Below are positions 25,584 to 34,630 of a stretch of 64,000 bases of DNA, in pieces; the stretch's first letter is position 1, and each line of letters opens with the position of its first letter. Origin of the DNA: Mariniflexile gromovii. Lineage in GTDB: Bacteria > Bacteroidota > Bacteroidia > Flavobacteriales > Flavobacteriaceae. The stretch covers positions 329,719-393,718 of the forward strand of contig NZ_JAGJCB010000003.1 of assembly GCF_017814435.1 (NCBI RefSeq). The letters are read 5' to 3'. The notes under the pieces were generated by a model. It searched no databases. It was not told the origin of the DNA and worked only from the letters and a program-made list of their open reading frames with translations. The position numbers were made by a program, and so were the translations under genes.

Positions 25584-27494
25584 ATGAGAAAATTAAGCCA
25601 ATTTGTATTACTGCTAGTAGGGATTATGGTTGTAAACATAACTACCGCCCAAAAAGCCGAAACACCACAAAACACATATGATTTAGGGGCAAATATTAAC
25701 GAAATGACACTTACAATAGGCGGCATATTAATTGCCGCAACTAATGAAGGATTAGTGGGTATAGACCCAAAACAAAGTGCCCCTGTTTTTACTTTTAACA
25801 ACTTTGGGAAGTTAAAACCAGAAGAAACCGATTTTATTCCAGCATCACCATACATTGTGGTGTCGCAAGGAGCCGATTCCAAGTTTGCAGGACTTGCCAA
25901 AACAAAAAGGGCTGTTATAAACTACATCACAGGAAAAGTCATTTTCAATTCTGAAACCGATAATTGGAATCAAATTTATACCTGTAACATTGTATTGCCA
26001 CAAAACAAATTGATAGTGAGCGGCATTCAAAAAGAAGGTGATAAGTTCGAAAAAATGACGCCAAAAGTAGCAGTGTACGATTTAAGCACACAAAAACTAG
26101 ACTATAGTTTCTTTTTAGATAAACCAGGTAGAGTAGGTATCGCAAAAGATTTTAGTGTAACAGGTGTGCCTTTACTACTTAAAAGCATGTTAATTATACC
26201 AACCGCCCAAGGGTTAATTGCAAAATCGCATAAAGGTGATGATTTATGGGAGTGTAAAATTAAGGGCATTAACTGGATGGTTTCAGATGAAACTGAAAAG
26301 GAAATATACGGTTTTGAAACTACCACAAATGGAAAAAACACACGCATCCATAAAATAGGAAGCAACGGCGCAGAACTTTGGAAAGATGATAGAAAAGTAC
26401 AAGGAAATGTGTCTAATTTTCAAATATTGCCACAAGGTTTAGCTGTGGTAAGCGATAAAAGTTCTGGAGGAAGTACAAGTGTGTTTGCCACTAGCGATGA
26501 GTCTGAAATTGCTTTCCTTAGCGCTTCAACAGGTGAAGATTTATGGGAGAAAGCCCCTAAAACAAAAGGTTATGTACAGCATTTTTATGTTCAAGATGAT
26601 GGGATTTTGTTCGGTATTCAGCAAGGAGGTATCAACAAAATTTCATTTGACGGAAAAACTTTGTTCAAAAAACCATTAAAAACCGGTGAGAATATAATGG
26701 TTATGGCAGAATCGCCACAGGGTTTAATCTATATAACCAGTGAAGATGCCAATATTGTAGATTTAAAAACAGGCGATCAAGTATGGAATAAGCCATTAAA
26801 ATATAAAAATTCGGCAGCGGTAGCTTCAACTTTTGATAGCACTAAAAATAGGTATTTAATTGCTGCAGATGGAGAAATTTTTGCCATTGATGCTAACTCT
26901 GGAGATGTAACCGATTTTGCAAAAGTAAAGTTTGATGAAAAAGAAGTTGCAAATACCATGCAAATGCGAAATGGTAACATCTTTTTAAGTTCTTCTCAAA
27001 ACTTAGCGTTATTGGAAAGTAACGGAAATGAAGTGTACCAAGGGTATTTCAAATCGCCTTCACAAAGTGGTTTTGTAAAAGTGCTTTCTGGAGCATTGGC
27101 AGTAGCATCAACAGGTTTGGCTATGGCGCATGCAGCTAAAGCAGGTATGAATAGAACCAATAGCTATGGAAGCGCTAACGATTTAAGTAATTATAACGAT
27201 TATGGTAAAGAAAACAAACGTGCTGCCGATATGTTTGCTTCTATTGGTGATGCTGCTTTTGATGTAATGTCAAAACGCTTTAAAGCAACAGCGGCTACCG
27301 AAAATGCACAATTTATTTTAACAAAGCTTGATGCTGGTGTTGGCTTGGTTAAAGTGAACAAAGATACCGGTAAAGTAGATAAAGAAATTGTACTAAAAGA
27401 TAAAAAACCAGAATACCAAGTAGATGAGATTGCAGGTGTTTTATATTACAAAGCCAACGATAAAACAATATATGCTTATAATCTTCAAAAATAA
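25584..27494 (+). CDS. Secreted PQQ-like beta-propeller protein
   Basis: A 636-residue exported protein (signal peptide 1-22, ending ITTAQ). The body (about 30-490) is a series of beta-propeller blades of the PQQ-like/WD40-like kind: ATNEGLVGIDPK, FATSDESEIAFLSASTGEDL, IYITSEDANIVDLKTGDQVW and IFAIDANSGDV. A low-complexity stretch (about 510-570) and a last blade (VNKDTGKVDKEIVLK, YKANDKTIYAYNL) follow. No catalytic residues are evident; such propellers usually mediate protein contacts. It ends at a double hairpin region. Confidence 0.8.
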   Translation: MRKLSQFVLLLVGIMVVNITTAQKAETPQNTYDLGANINEMTLTIGGILIAATNEGLVGIDPKQSAPVFTFNNFGKLKPEETDFIPASPYIVVSQGADSKFAGLAKTKRAVINYITGKVIFNSETDNWNQIYTCNIVLPQNKLIVSGIQKEGDKFEKMTPKVAVYDLSTQKLDYSFFLDKPGRVGIAKDFSVTGVPLLLKSMLIIPTAQGLIAKSHKGDDLWECKIKGINWMVSDETEKEIYGFETTTNGKNTRIHKIGSNGAELWKDDRKVQGNVSNFQILPQGLAVVSDKSSGGSTSVFATSDESEIAFLSASTGEDLWEKAPKTKGYVQHFYVQDDGILFGIQQGGINKISFDGKTLFKKPLKTGENIMVMAESPQGLIYITSEDANIVDLKTGDQVWNKPLKYKNSAAVASTFDSTKNRYLIAADGEIFAIDANSGDVTDFAKVKFDEKEVANTMQMRNGNIFLSSSQNLALLESNGNEVYQGYFKSPSQSGFVKVLSGALAVASTGLAMAHAAKAGMNRTNSYGSANDLSNYNDYGKENKRAADMFASIGDAAFDVMSKRFKATAATENAQFILTKLDAGVGLVKVNKDTGKVDKEIVLKDKKPEYQVDEIAGVLYYKANDKTIYAYNLQK

Positions 27495-27516
27495 ATCTTG
27501 TTGTTGAGATTTGTTC

Positions 27517-27558
27517 GATTAGGCGTAATATACAACATTATTGCGCTTAATCTTTTTT
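27517..27558 (+). terminator. Terminator after the beta-propeller gene
   Basis: A 13-base stem (27517-27529 with 27540-27552, G-U pairs allowed) with a 10-base loop is followed by a six-T run, 22 bases after the stop codon. Confidence 0.75.
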
Positions 27559-27635
27559 AATAACGTTTTATCGAAAAATTAACAATGGTTTAAGTTATTA
27601 AGTTAAATTTATTATGCTATTAATCAGTTCATATC

Positions 27636-27689
27636 AAAAACATCAACTCGTAAAATCATTAAAAGGGATTCGCGGTTGGTGTTTTTTTT
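27636..27689 (+). terminator. Second hairpin with T-run before the kinase operon
   Basis: A 12-base stem (27636-27647 with 27675-27686, one G-U pair) closed by a 27-base loop and followed by T residues. It could be a second terminator, or an attenuator in the leader of the gene starting at 27747. Confidence 0.45.
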
Positions 27690-27746
27690 ATGGGCTTATT
27701 AGAAGTTTCTATTCCTTTGGTTTAATCATTTTGTTTCTCAATCATC

Positions 27747-28031
27747 ATGTTTAGCAATCTATTTACTTTCGGAATTTTTTTGCTGGTTTTTGTTTTAATA
27801 CTGTTCATTATTAAAACAATGTATCAAACTATATTTTTAAAAAGAATGGTCAATAAAACATATGCCAAATTGCAAGAAAAGATAGGAAGAGAACAGTTTA
27901 AATTTCAGAGGAATAGCGAAAAAATTCGAATGTTAGAAGATTTACACGAATCATTATTCAATCGTCTTTTTAAGATAACAAGAGATATTATTCTAATGCA
28001 AAAGTTTATATTTGAAACACACATCAAGTAG
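27747..28031 (+). CDS. Small membrane-anchored coiled protein ahead of the TPR kinase
   Basis: A 94-residue protein with one N-terminal membrane helix (residues 5-25, FGIFLLVFVLILFIIKTMY) and a basic, helical remainder (YAKLQEKIGREQFKFQRNSE and onward). No known family. Three bases separate it from the kinase gene, so it is almost certainly co-transcribed and may assist the kinase at the membrane. The hydrophobic start and tight spacing support it being a real gene. Confidence 0.65.
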   Translation: MFSNLFTFGIFLLVFVLILFIIKTMYQTIFLKRMVNKTYAKLQEKIGREQFKFQRNSEKIRMLEDLHESLFNRLFKITRDIILMQKFIFETHIK

Positions 28032-28034
28032 TTT

Positions 28035-30125
28035 ATGAAGAAATTAATACTCTCAATATTTCTTATAATTTATAGTTTTTATGGTTTTTGCCAAAGTTCG
28101 CAAAACAAAATAGACAGCTTAAAAACAATTTATACAACAAGCAAAATTTCTAAGGAAAAAGCCGAAGCTTTAAATAATTTAGTCGATCAGTATTTCGATA
28201 AAAACAAAGATTCTGCTGAGGTTTATATTTTAAAAACTTTGAAATTTACCGAAGGCAAGAAAGGTTTAGAGCAAATACATATTCACAGTTTGCTAAAATA
28301 TGCCCAATTATTTATAGTTAAAGGCGATTATGACACTTCCACTTCATACTACAAAAAATCTTGGGAAAAGCTGAAAAACAAATACGACTATTTTCTATAT
28401 AATAAGTATTATGGCGATTTAGGGGTTTTGAATTTTTATAAAGGCGATTTTAAAGCAGCCTTATCCAATTTCGATAAAGCACTTCAATTGGCTAAAAAGG
28501 AAAAAAATGAAGAAGACCAATTACGTTATTTAAACAACAAAGCATTGGCAATGTCCTATTTAGGGGAAGCAGAGGCGTCTTTGGATGTTCATGAAGAAGC
28601 CATAAAACTTGCCGAAAAATTAAATGATTCTACCGCCTTGGGTAAATCGTTCAATAACATTGGTTTGATTTACGAGGACATGAAAGAATACGAAAAAGCT
28701 TTGGAGTTTTATTTGCAGTCCTTAAAAATTAAGCAAAATAGTACCAGTAAAATAGATATAGCCAATAGTTTGTACAACGTTGCGGGTATGTACAAAGAAA
28801 TAGGTGAAAAGAATAATGATACGCTGTATTATGCTAAGGCAGAAAAGCATTATCGATTGGCCGAAGAAAAAGCCAAAGAGGTTAATTACGGAAAAGTAAT
28901 CCTATTTTCAAAAGCAGGTATGGCACAATTGGCAACTGTTAGAAATCAACCTCAAAAAGCGATTGAAATTTATAAATCGGTCTTGGATGAAGCCGAAAAA
29001 GCAAACGATAGCCAAACACTTAGGGTAACCTATCTTAATTTGGGTGTGAATTATTCAAAATTAAATAATCTTGTTAATGCAGAAAATTATTTCTTAAAGG
29101 CATTACCGTTAATAATTAAAGCTGAAAACCCATCGGATATTGCTAGTATTTACAAAAACCTTGCGGCTCTTTACAGTAAAAAACACGATTATGAGAAGGC
29201 TTATAATTATTTAAACAAACAATATGAGGTAGAACAGGAACACTCAAAAAACTCATTGAAAGATAAAATATCGGAGTTTGAGATTAAATATGAAACCGAA
29301 AAAAAGGAAAAAGAAATCTTGTCGCAACGGGCAAACATTGCAGAAAAAGAGCTTCATCTCAATCAAAAAAACACACAAATTATTGGCTTAGTAATTTTAG
29401 CTTGCGTTGTTGCTGTTTTGGGCTATTTGCTTTACAATCAGCAAAAATTAAAAAATCAGCAACTTAAAAAAGAAAGTGAGTTGAAAGAGGCTTTAATTAA
29501 AATTGAAAGTCAAAATAAATTGCAAGAACAGCGTCTTACCATCTCAAGGGATTTGCACGATAATATTGGGGCGCAACTCACCTTCATTATTTCGTCTATT
29601 GATAATTTGCAATACGGATTTAAAATGACCAACGAGAAGCTAACCAATAAACTTTCAAGCATAAGTGCTTTCACAAAAGAAACTATTTATGAGTTGCGCG
29701 ATACTATTTGGGCCATGAATAAAAGCGAAATTTCTTTTGAAGACTTACAGGTTAGAATTTCAAATTTTGTAGATAAAGCCAATAGCGTTTCAAAAGACAC
29801 CACGTTTGAATTTGATTTGGATCCACAAATAACAAAAGAAACCGTTTTCACGTCCATTCAAGGTATGAATATATACCGGATTATTCAAGAAGCTGTAAAT
29901 AATGCATTAAAATATTCCGAAGCTAAAAACATTCAAGTAACGTTTCAAAAACTAGAAAATAAATTTCAAATTAGGGTGACCGATGATGGGAAAGGTTTTG
30001 ATTTGAAAACAGTTGAATTGGGTAACGGACTTAATAATATTAAAAAACGGGCCACCGAGATAGGGGCAACTTTAAACATTGCGAGTCAATTAGGAGAAGG
30101 CACGACCATTCAGTTAGAAGTATAA
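28035..30125 (+). CDS. TPR-containing sensor histidine kinase (NarX/DesK type)
   Basis: A 696-residue kinase. Signal peptide 1-19; the periplasmic part (about 30-420) holds tetratricopeptide repeats (for example YLNNKALAMSYLGEAEASLD, SFNNIGLIYEDMKEYEKALE, YLNLGVNYSKLNNLVNAENY). A coiled coil and one membrane helix (about 449-469) follow, then a HisKA_3 domain with His508 in SRDLHDNIGAQLT and an HATPase domain (IYRIIQEAVNNALKYSEA, DDGKGFD, GNGLNNIKKRA). It pairs with the LuxR-type regulator 16 bases downstream. This architecture is common in Bacteroidetes; the stimulus is unknown. Confidence 0.95.
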   Translation: MKKLILSIFLIIYSFYGFCQSSQNKIDSLKTIYTTSKISKEKAEALNNLVDQYFDKNKDSAEVYILKTLKFTEGKKGLEQIHIHSLLKYAQLFIVKGDYDTSTSYYKKSWEKLKNKYDYFLYNKYYGDLGVLNFYKGDFKAALSNFDKALQLAKKEKNEEDQLRYLNNKALAMSYLGEAEASLDVHEEAIKLAEKLNDSTALGKSFNNIGLIYEDMKEYEKALEFYLQSLKIKQNSTSKIDIANSLYNVAGMYKEIGEKNNDTLYYAKAEKHYRLAEEKAKEVNYGKVILFSKAGMAQLATVRNQPQKAIEIYKSVLDEAEKANDSQTLRVTYLNLGVNYSKLNNLVNAENYFLKALPLIIKAENPSDIASIYKNLAALYSKKHDYEKAYNYLNKQYEVEQEHSKNSLKDKISEFEIKYETEKKEKEILSQRANIAEKELHLNQKNTQIIGLVILACVVAVLGYLLYNQQKLKNQQLKKESELKEALIKIESQNKLQEQRLTISRDLHDNIGAQLTFIISSIDNLQYGFKMTNEKLTNKLSSISAFTKETIYELRDTIWAMNKSEISFEDLQVRISNFVDKANSVSKDTTFEFDLDPQITKETVFTSIQGMNIYRIIQEAVNNALKYSEAKNIQVTFQKLENKFQIRVTDDGKGFDLKTVELGNGLNNIKKRATEIGATLNIASQLGEGTTIQLEV

Positions 30126-30141
30126 TTTAATAACACAACCC

Positions 30142-30792
30142 ATGAATATTAAAATAGCCATTGCAGACGACAACACCTTTTTAATAAGTACTGTAAAGGA
30201 AAAATTATCTTTTTTTGAAGACTTAAACGTGAAGTTTTCGGCTATAAATGGCTCTGATTTGTTGTGTAAACTTGAAGAAAACCACAACCTCGATTTAATT
30301 TTAATGGATATTGAAATGCCTGTTTTAAACGGTATTGAAACCACCGAAATTGTCAAGCAAAAATACCCACATATTAAAATAATTATGCTCACGGTTTTTG
30401 ATAACGACGAAAACATATTCAACGCCATAAAAGCAGGAGCCGATGGTTATTTGTTGAAAGAAATAAATGCTAAAGATTTACATGATGGCATCACAGAAAC
30501 CCTAAACGGTGGTGCTGCCATGAATCCTTCAATAGCATTAAAAACACTAAAACTATTAAGGAACCCTATAGATTTTAACTATAAAGACGTTCAAGAAGAT
30601 ATTAAACTTTCTGAAAGGGAAATTCAGGTTTTAGAGCAATTAAGCAAAGGTTTGAGCTATAATGTTATTGCCGAAAACCTTATTTTGTCACCTGGTACTA
30701 TTAGAAAGCATATTGAAAATATCTACAAAAAGCTACAGGTGCACAACAAACTGGAAGCGGTAGAGAAAGCCAAAAAAAATAATTTAATATAA
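30142..30792 (+). CDS. NarL/FixJ family response regulator
   Basis: A 216-residue regulator. The receiver domain has IAIADDNTFL, phosphoacceptor Asp56 in LILMDIEMP, and conserved Lys in GYLLKE. A LuxR-type helix-turn-helix follows at about 151-205 (LSEREIQVLEQLSKGLSYNV, SPGTIRKHIENIYKKLQVHN). It follows the TPR kinase in one operon and is closed by a strong terminator. Confidence 0.96.
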   Translation: MNIKIAIADDNTFLISTVKEKLSFFEDLNVKFSAINGSDLLCKLEENHNLDLILMDIEMPVLNGIETTEIVKQKYPHIKIIMLTVFDNDENIFNAIKAGADGYLLKEINAKDLHDGITETLNGGAAMNPSIALKTLKLLRNPIDFNYKDVQEDIKLSEREIQVLEQLSKGLSYNVIAENLILSPGTIRKHIENIYKKLQVHNKLEAVEKAKKNNLI

Positions 30793-30868
30793 CCTATTGG
30801 TAACTTTCCGGTAATGCACAAAACGGAATTATACACTATTTTTGACCTGTTTAGAATTAGTTAAATTT

Positions 30869-30913
30869 AACATTAGTTAGGGCTTCTCTGTCGAAGCAAA
30901 CTAATGTTTTTTT
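30869..30913 (+). terminator. Terminator of the TPR-kinase operon
   Basis: The outer stem AACATTAGTT/AACTAATGTT (30869-30878 and 30899-30908) and inner GCTTC/GAAGC form a long hairpin followed by a T-run, 76 bases after the stop codon and just before the next gene. Confidence 0.85.
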
Positions 30914-30928
30914 ATTTACATTAGCACC

Positions 30929-31543
30929 ATGCGAAAAATTCTATTTGGTGTAATAGTTGTGGCTGCACTTCTATTCACGTTTAAACAGTGTGGTTCTAAC
31001 AAAGAAGACAAAATTGTGCTTCAGGAAAGTTCTGCGCTTATTCAAGAGCAAATTAAAAATGTTGGAAAGTTGGTAGTCACCGAAGGTCATTTCAGTGAAG
31101 TTTTCAATTATAAAAATTCAAAAGAAATTCTAGGAAGCTTTTTCACTTCAGATAAAAAAGCACTGGTAGTGGTGAATGCCGATGTGACCGTGGCTTACGA
31201 TTTAAGTAAAATTGAATACAAAATTGATGAAGCCAATAAAACATTAATCATTTTAAGTATTCCAAAAGAAGAAATTAAAATAAGCCCAGATTTGAAGTAT
31301 TATGATATTCAGGCAGATTATTTCAATCCGTTTGGAGCAGAGGATTATAATAATATTAAAGAAACCATCAAAAAATCGTTGGTTAAAAAGTTAGAAAAAT
31401 CTGAAATTAAAGCAAACGCAAAGAATCGTTTAATTAGCGAACTATCAAAATTTTATATTTTAACCAATTCACTTGGTTGGACGCTTAAATACAACGAAAA
31501 TATTATTGAAAGTTCCAATCAGTTGGAAACTATTAAATTATAG
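30929..31543 (+). CDS. DUF4230 domain membrane-anchored protein
   Basis: A 204-residue protein with an N-terminal signal anchor (MRKILFGVIVVAALLFTF); the CGSN after it may be a lipobox. The remainder matches my memory of DUF4230: LVVTEGHFSEVFNYKNS, KALVVVNADVTVAYDLSKIE, LKYYDIQADYFNPF and an ending FYILTNSLGWTLKYNE. Function unknown. Convergent with the rhodanese gene, sharing six bases at the 3' ends. Confidence 0.82.
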   Translation: MRKILFGVIVVAALLFTFKQCGSNKEDKIVLQESSALIQEQIKNVGKLVVTEGHFSEVFNYKNSKEILGSFFTSDKKALVVVNADVTVAYDLSKIEYKIDEANKTLIILSIPKEEIKISPDLKYYDIQADYFNPFGAEDYNNIKETIKKSLVKKLEKSEIKANAKNRLISELSKFYILTNSLGWTLKYNENIIESSNQLETIKL

Positions 31544-31843
31544 TTTGTTTTTCAAACGCGTCCAGCCACCACCATTAATAGCTTCAATGCCGTTGCTTTT
31601 TAAAATACTGGCAGCACTACCTGAACGCATACCGCTGGCACAACAGGTAATAACGGGTTTGTTTAGTTTTTTAATGTCGTTAATTTTTGAAGCAATAGTT
31701 TGTAAAGGAATGTTTTTGGAACCCTTAATATTGCCTTGTTGATATTCACCCGTAGTTCTCACATCTATTATAATGGCACCTCTTGTTTGAAATTCCTTAA
31801 TTTTGTCCTGTTTGTTTCCAAATAGAAAATCTAATAATCCCAT
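31538..31843 (-). CDS. Single-domain rhodanese-like protein
   Basis: A 101-residue protein consisting of one rhodanese domain (residues about 17-100: GAIIIDVRTTGEYQQGNIKG, then the active-site loop CCASGMRSGSAA with the likely catalytic Cys68). It would carry persulfide sulfur, with thiosulfate sulfurtransferase-type chemistry. There is no signal peptide, so it is cytoplasmic. It is monocistronic between two plus-strand genes. Confidence 0.9.
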   Translation of the reverse strand: MGLLDFLFGNKQDKIKEFQTRGAIIIDVRTTGEYQQGNIKGSKNIPLQTIASKINDIKKLNKPVITCCASGMRSGSAASILKSNGIEAINGGGWTRLKNKL

Positions 31844-31967
31844 AATTTTAATTTTTTCACAAATTACTTTAAATTTTCTTATAACAACGGTAACATAAGT
31901 TACTTATCCAGTCATCAAAAATTTATGTATATTCAGCCTTTTAAAAATCACGTCAAATTATTATAAA

Positions 31968-32720
31968 ATGAATGTACCTTACGTTACGTTAAACATTAAA
32001 AATAGTGTTGGTTATATTGAGTTTTTTCATCCAAATAGAAACTCCATGCCAAGTGATATTTTAATAAAATTAAAGGACACTATTGAAGAAGCTGGCAATA
32101 ACAAATCTATAAATGTTATCGTATTGCAAAGCGGAGGTGATAGAACTTTTTGCGCAGGTGCAAGTTTTAATGAAGTGATGGCGGTTAGTAATGCCGAAGA
32201 AGGTAAAACTTTTTTTTCAGGGTTTGCCAATGTTATTAATGCCATGCGTACCTGCCCAAAACTTATTATTGGGCGTGTGCAAGGTAAAACAGTAGGTGGA
32301 GGTGTTGGTTTGGCGGCTGCAACCGATTATTGTTTAGCAACCAAATATGCCTCTATAAGGTTGAGTGAACTAAGTATTGGTATTGGCCCTTTTGTTATAG
32401 AACCTGCGGTAACCAGAAAAATTGGGTTGGCAGCCATGTCTCAAATGACGATTGACGCTGAAACGTTTTTTTCTTCGGAATGGGCAAAAGAAAAAGGATT
32501 GTATGCCGATGTTTTTGAAACTGTAGAACTTTTAGACGGAGCCGTAAAAGAATTGGCCGAAAAATTAAGCGCTTACAACCCTGAAGCTTTAAAACAAATG
32601 AAAACCGTATTTTGGGAAGGTACCCAACATTGGGATGTACTTTTAACCGAACGTGCCGAAATTAGTGGCGCTTTGGTGTTAAGCAAGTTCACTAAAAAGA
32701 CGTTAAAACGGTTTAGGTAG
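31968..32720 (+). CDS. Enoyl-CoA hydratase/isomerase family protein (crotonase fold)
   Basis: A 250-residue crotonase-fold enzyme. The oxyanion-hole segments are TFCAGASFNEV and GKTVGGGVGLAAATDYCLA; the second catalytic Glu is likely that in SELSIGIGP. The position of the first catalytic Glu of classical hydratases (GGGCEL in the family) is Gly here (GGGVGL), so a typical two-Glu hydratase is less likely. An isomerase or methylglutaconyl-CoA-hydratase-like role is possible. Acts on CoA thioesters in the cytoplasm. No pathway partners are adjacent. Confidence 0.87.
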   Translation: MNVPYVTLNIKNSVGYIEFFHPNRNSMPSDILIKLKDTIEEAGNNKSINVIVLQSGGDRTFCAGASFNEVMAVSNAEEGKTFFSGFANVINAMRTCPKLIIGRVQGKTVGGGVGLAAATDYCLATKYASIRLSELSIGIGPFVIEPAVTRKIGLAAMSQMTIDAETFFSSEWAKEKGLYADVFETVELLDGAVKELAEKLSAYNPEALKQMKTVFWEGTQHWDVLLTERAEISGALVLSKFTKKTLKRFR

Positions 32721-32727
32721 TTTATTT

Positions 32728-32762
32728 TCTCTATTCTCTATTCTCTATTCTCTATTGTCTAT
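32728..32762. repeat. Heptamer micro-array at the 3' end of the aromatic amino acid hydroxylase gene
   Basis: Four perfect TCTCTAT units and one TGTCTAT unit fill 32728-32762. The hydroxylase stop codon (32745-32747) lies inside, so the last residues (IDNRE) are encoded by the repeat. The same IDNR residues arise from the related array in the GSCFA gene. Confidence 0.8.
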
Positions 32763-34517
32763 TGCCATCGATTTCTCAGCAATAATTTTAAGTCCATCAT
32801 CAATCAATCGGCCTACTTCGGGTTTATTTTGTTTTATGGTTTCTAAATGATTTATAATGGCATCGCAAAGTTTTGTTTCATTGCCAATAAACGCCAATTC
32901 ATACAACTCTACAGGTAATAGCCAATCGTTAGGAAAGTCATCCATTAATTGTTCCAAAACTTTAGTTCTTGAAATGGTTTTATTCTTGCCTTCACGGTAA
33001 TCACGAACTTGTCCGTAAAGTGTTTGTAGCTTTAGTTGCTCGCTTGTTTTTTTAATGTGAATGGTTTTAGATGAAGGAACATGCGTAATTAAATCGAAAC
33101 TATTCAAATCGGCAGGTCCTGAAAATGCCGAAACAATATGTTTTCCAACCGCCATATCAAAAATGCCCCATTCTGGTTTAAATAAAAAAGTATCATGATG
33201 TTTAACGGTGCAATTTTTAAAACTGATAAGGATTATTTTTCCTTGAAGATTGCGTTTCCCGGTAATGATCTCGCCTGAAACCGTAATGCCACCTTCAAAC
33301 TCTAGTGTTACGGTTTTTTCTTCGTAAATATGGTAAGCACTTAAATCGCGCGGACTCATATCTTCAATAGCTAAATTGATGCCTTTTAATTTTCCAACGG
33401 GCGATCCAAACGCTTTTTCATGGGTGTTTGTGCCATGCCCTACCAGTTCTTTTTCTCGGTAAGCCAAAGCGGTTTTTCCAGTGGTTTGAAAATAAATAGG
33501 GTTTCCGTGGTCTTCAATAACTTTTGTAAAAACACCCGAAATTTGCAAGCCTGTACTCAATTCTATAGTTCCTAAAGCTTTAGATTGAATGAGCTTGTTA
33601 ATACCCATAAGTCCACCTTTACGCAATGCCATCGTGTTAGCAAACTCTTCCAATACCAAACTTAAATGTGCAAAATCGGGCGTTACAAACAGCTGAGGTT
33701 GCGGTTTTGTAATGTCGAAGTTTTTAAAGGTAGCTTCTATATTATACGGTAGTTTTTTTACGGCATCGGTCATGCACCAAGCGCTTTCACCAATAGAGGA
33801 CAACAAACCGGCGCCATAAATTTTCGGGTTTTCTAAAGTGCCAATCAAACCATATTCCACAGTCCACCAATGAAGGTTTCTAATAAGCGCCATTTCACTG
33901 GGTTCACCCATGTTTTTTTGTAAATCTTCTACTTTTTTTTCTGCGGAAGCGATATCTGCTTGGTTGGAATTTGCTGCTTCTTTGATGATGGATAGATGCC
34001 TTACGGCTTCATAAAGTTCATAATCTTTGGCCGATGATATGGCTTTACAACCAATTTCACCAAACCTACGCAAATATTCGGCATATTCCGGGTTTGCAAT
34101 TATAGGGGCATGTCCTGCGCCTTCGTGAATGATATCGGGTGCGGGTGTGTATTCAATATGTTCGAGTTGCCTAATGTCACTCGCAATTACCAACACATTA
34201 TACGCTTGAAATTCCATAAACGCATTTGGAGGAATGAATCCATCAACCGCTACGGCTGCCCAACCAATATCTTTTAAAATACGGTTCATGCCATACATGT
34301 TCGGGATGCTATCAATAGAAATACCCGTTTGCTTCAACCCATCTATATACGATTTGTGAGCAACGTTTTTTAAAAAATCCACGTTTTTACGCATCACATA
34401 CCGCCAAACTGCTTGGTCTATAGCCGAATAATCTTCATAGTTTTGAGGCTTAATAAACTGTAATAAATGTTTAGGTAAGCGATTTAAAATAGGATTTGAT
34501 TCTATAGAATTAAGCAT
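32745..34517 (-). CDS. Aromatic amino acid hydroxylase (phenylalanine 4-monooxygenase type)
   Basis: A 590-residue biopterin- and iron-dependent hydroxylase, converting phenylalanine to tyrosine or acting on a related aromatic amino acid. Iron ligands are His131 and His136 in PDIIHEGAGHAP, and Glu221 in WWTVEYGLIG. In typical bacterial enzymes (about 260-300 residues) the Glu lies about 40-45 residues after the second His; here it is 85, so there is an inserted helical segment (about 160-207). A C-terminal extension of about 250 residues has no obvious motif. The long form is characteristic of Flavobacteriia. The C-terminus runs into a heptamer repeat. Confidence 0.92.
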   Translation of the reverse strand: MLNSIESNPILNRLPKHLLQFIKPQNYEDYSAIDQAVWRYVMRKNVDFLKNVAHKSYIDGLKQTGISIDSIPNMYGMNRILKDIGWAAVAVDGFIPPNAFMEFQAYNVLVIASDIRQLEHIEYTPAPDIIHEGAGHAPIIANPEYAEYLRRFGEIGCKAISSAKDYELYEAVRHLSIIKEAANSNQADIASAEKKVEDLQKNMGEPSEMALIRNLHWWTVEYGLIGTLENPKIYGAGLLSSIGESAWCMTDAVKKLPYNIEATFKNFDITKPQPQLFVTPDFAHLSLVLEEFANTMALRKGGLMGINKLIQSKALGTIELSTGLQISGVFTKVIEDHGNPIYFQTTGKTALAYREKELVGHGTNTHEKAFGSPVGKLKGINLAIEDMSPRDLSAYHIYEEKTVTLEFEGGITVSGEIITGKRNLQGKIILISFKNCTVKHHDTFLFKPEWGIFDMAVGKHIVSAFSGPADLNSFDLITHVPSSKTIHIKKTSEQLKLQTLYGQVRDYREGKNKTISRTKVLEQLMDDFPNDWLLPVELYELAFIGNETKLCDAIINHLETIKQNKPEVGRLIDDGLKIIAEKSMAIDNRE

Positions 34518-34590
34518 AAAACGTGATATAAAATGTGTTTAGTAAAAATACAAATTCTATATATAAGCTTTTATAAAGTGGTGTTAAATA

Positions 34591-34620
34591 AAAAAAGCAA
34601 CTTTTCAAAGTTGCTTTTTT
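34591..34620 (-). terminator. Terminator of the DUF4136 lipoprotein gene
   Basis: A perfect 14-base inverted repeat (34591-34604 and 34607-34620) with a two-base loop and A/T runs at both ends lies 11 bases after the stop codon at 34631. Confidence 0.85.
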
Positions 34621-34630
34621 TATAATGTTG

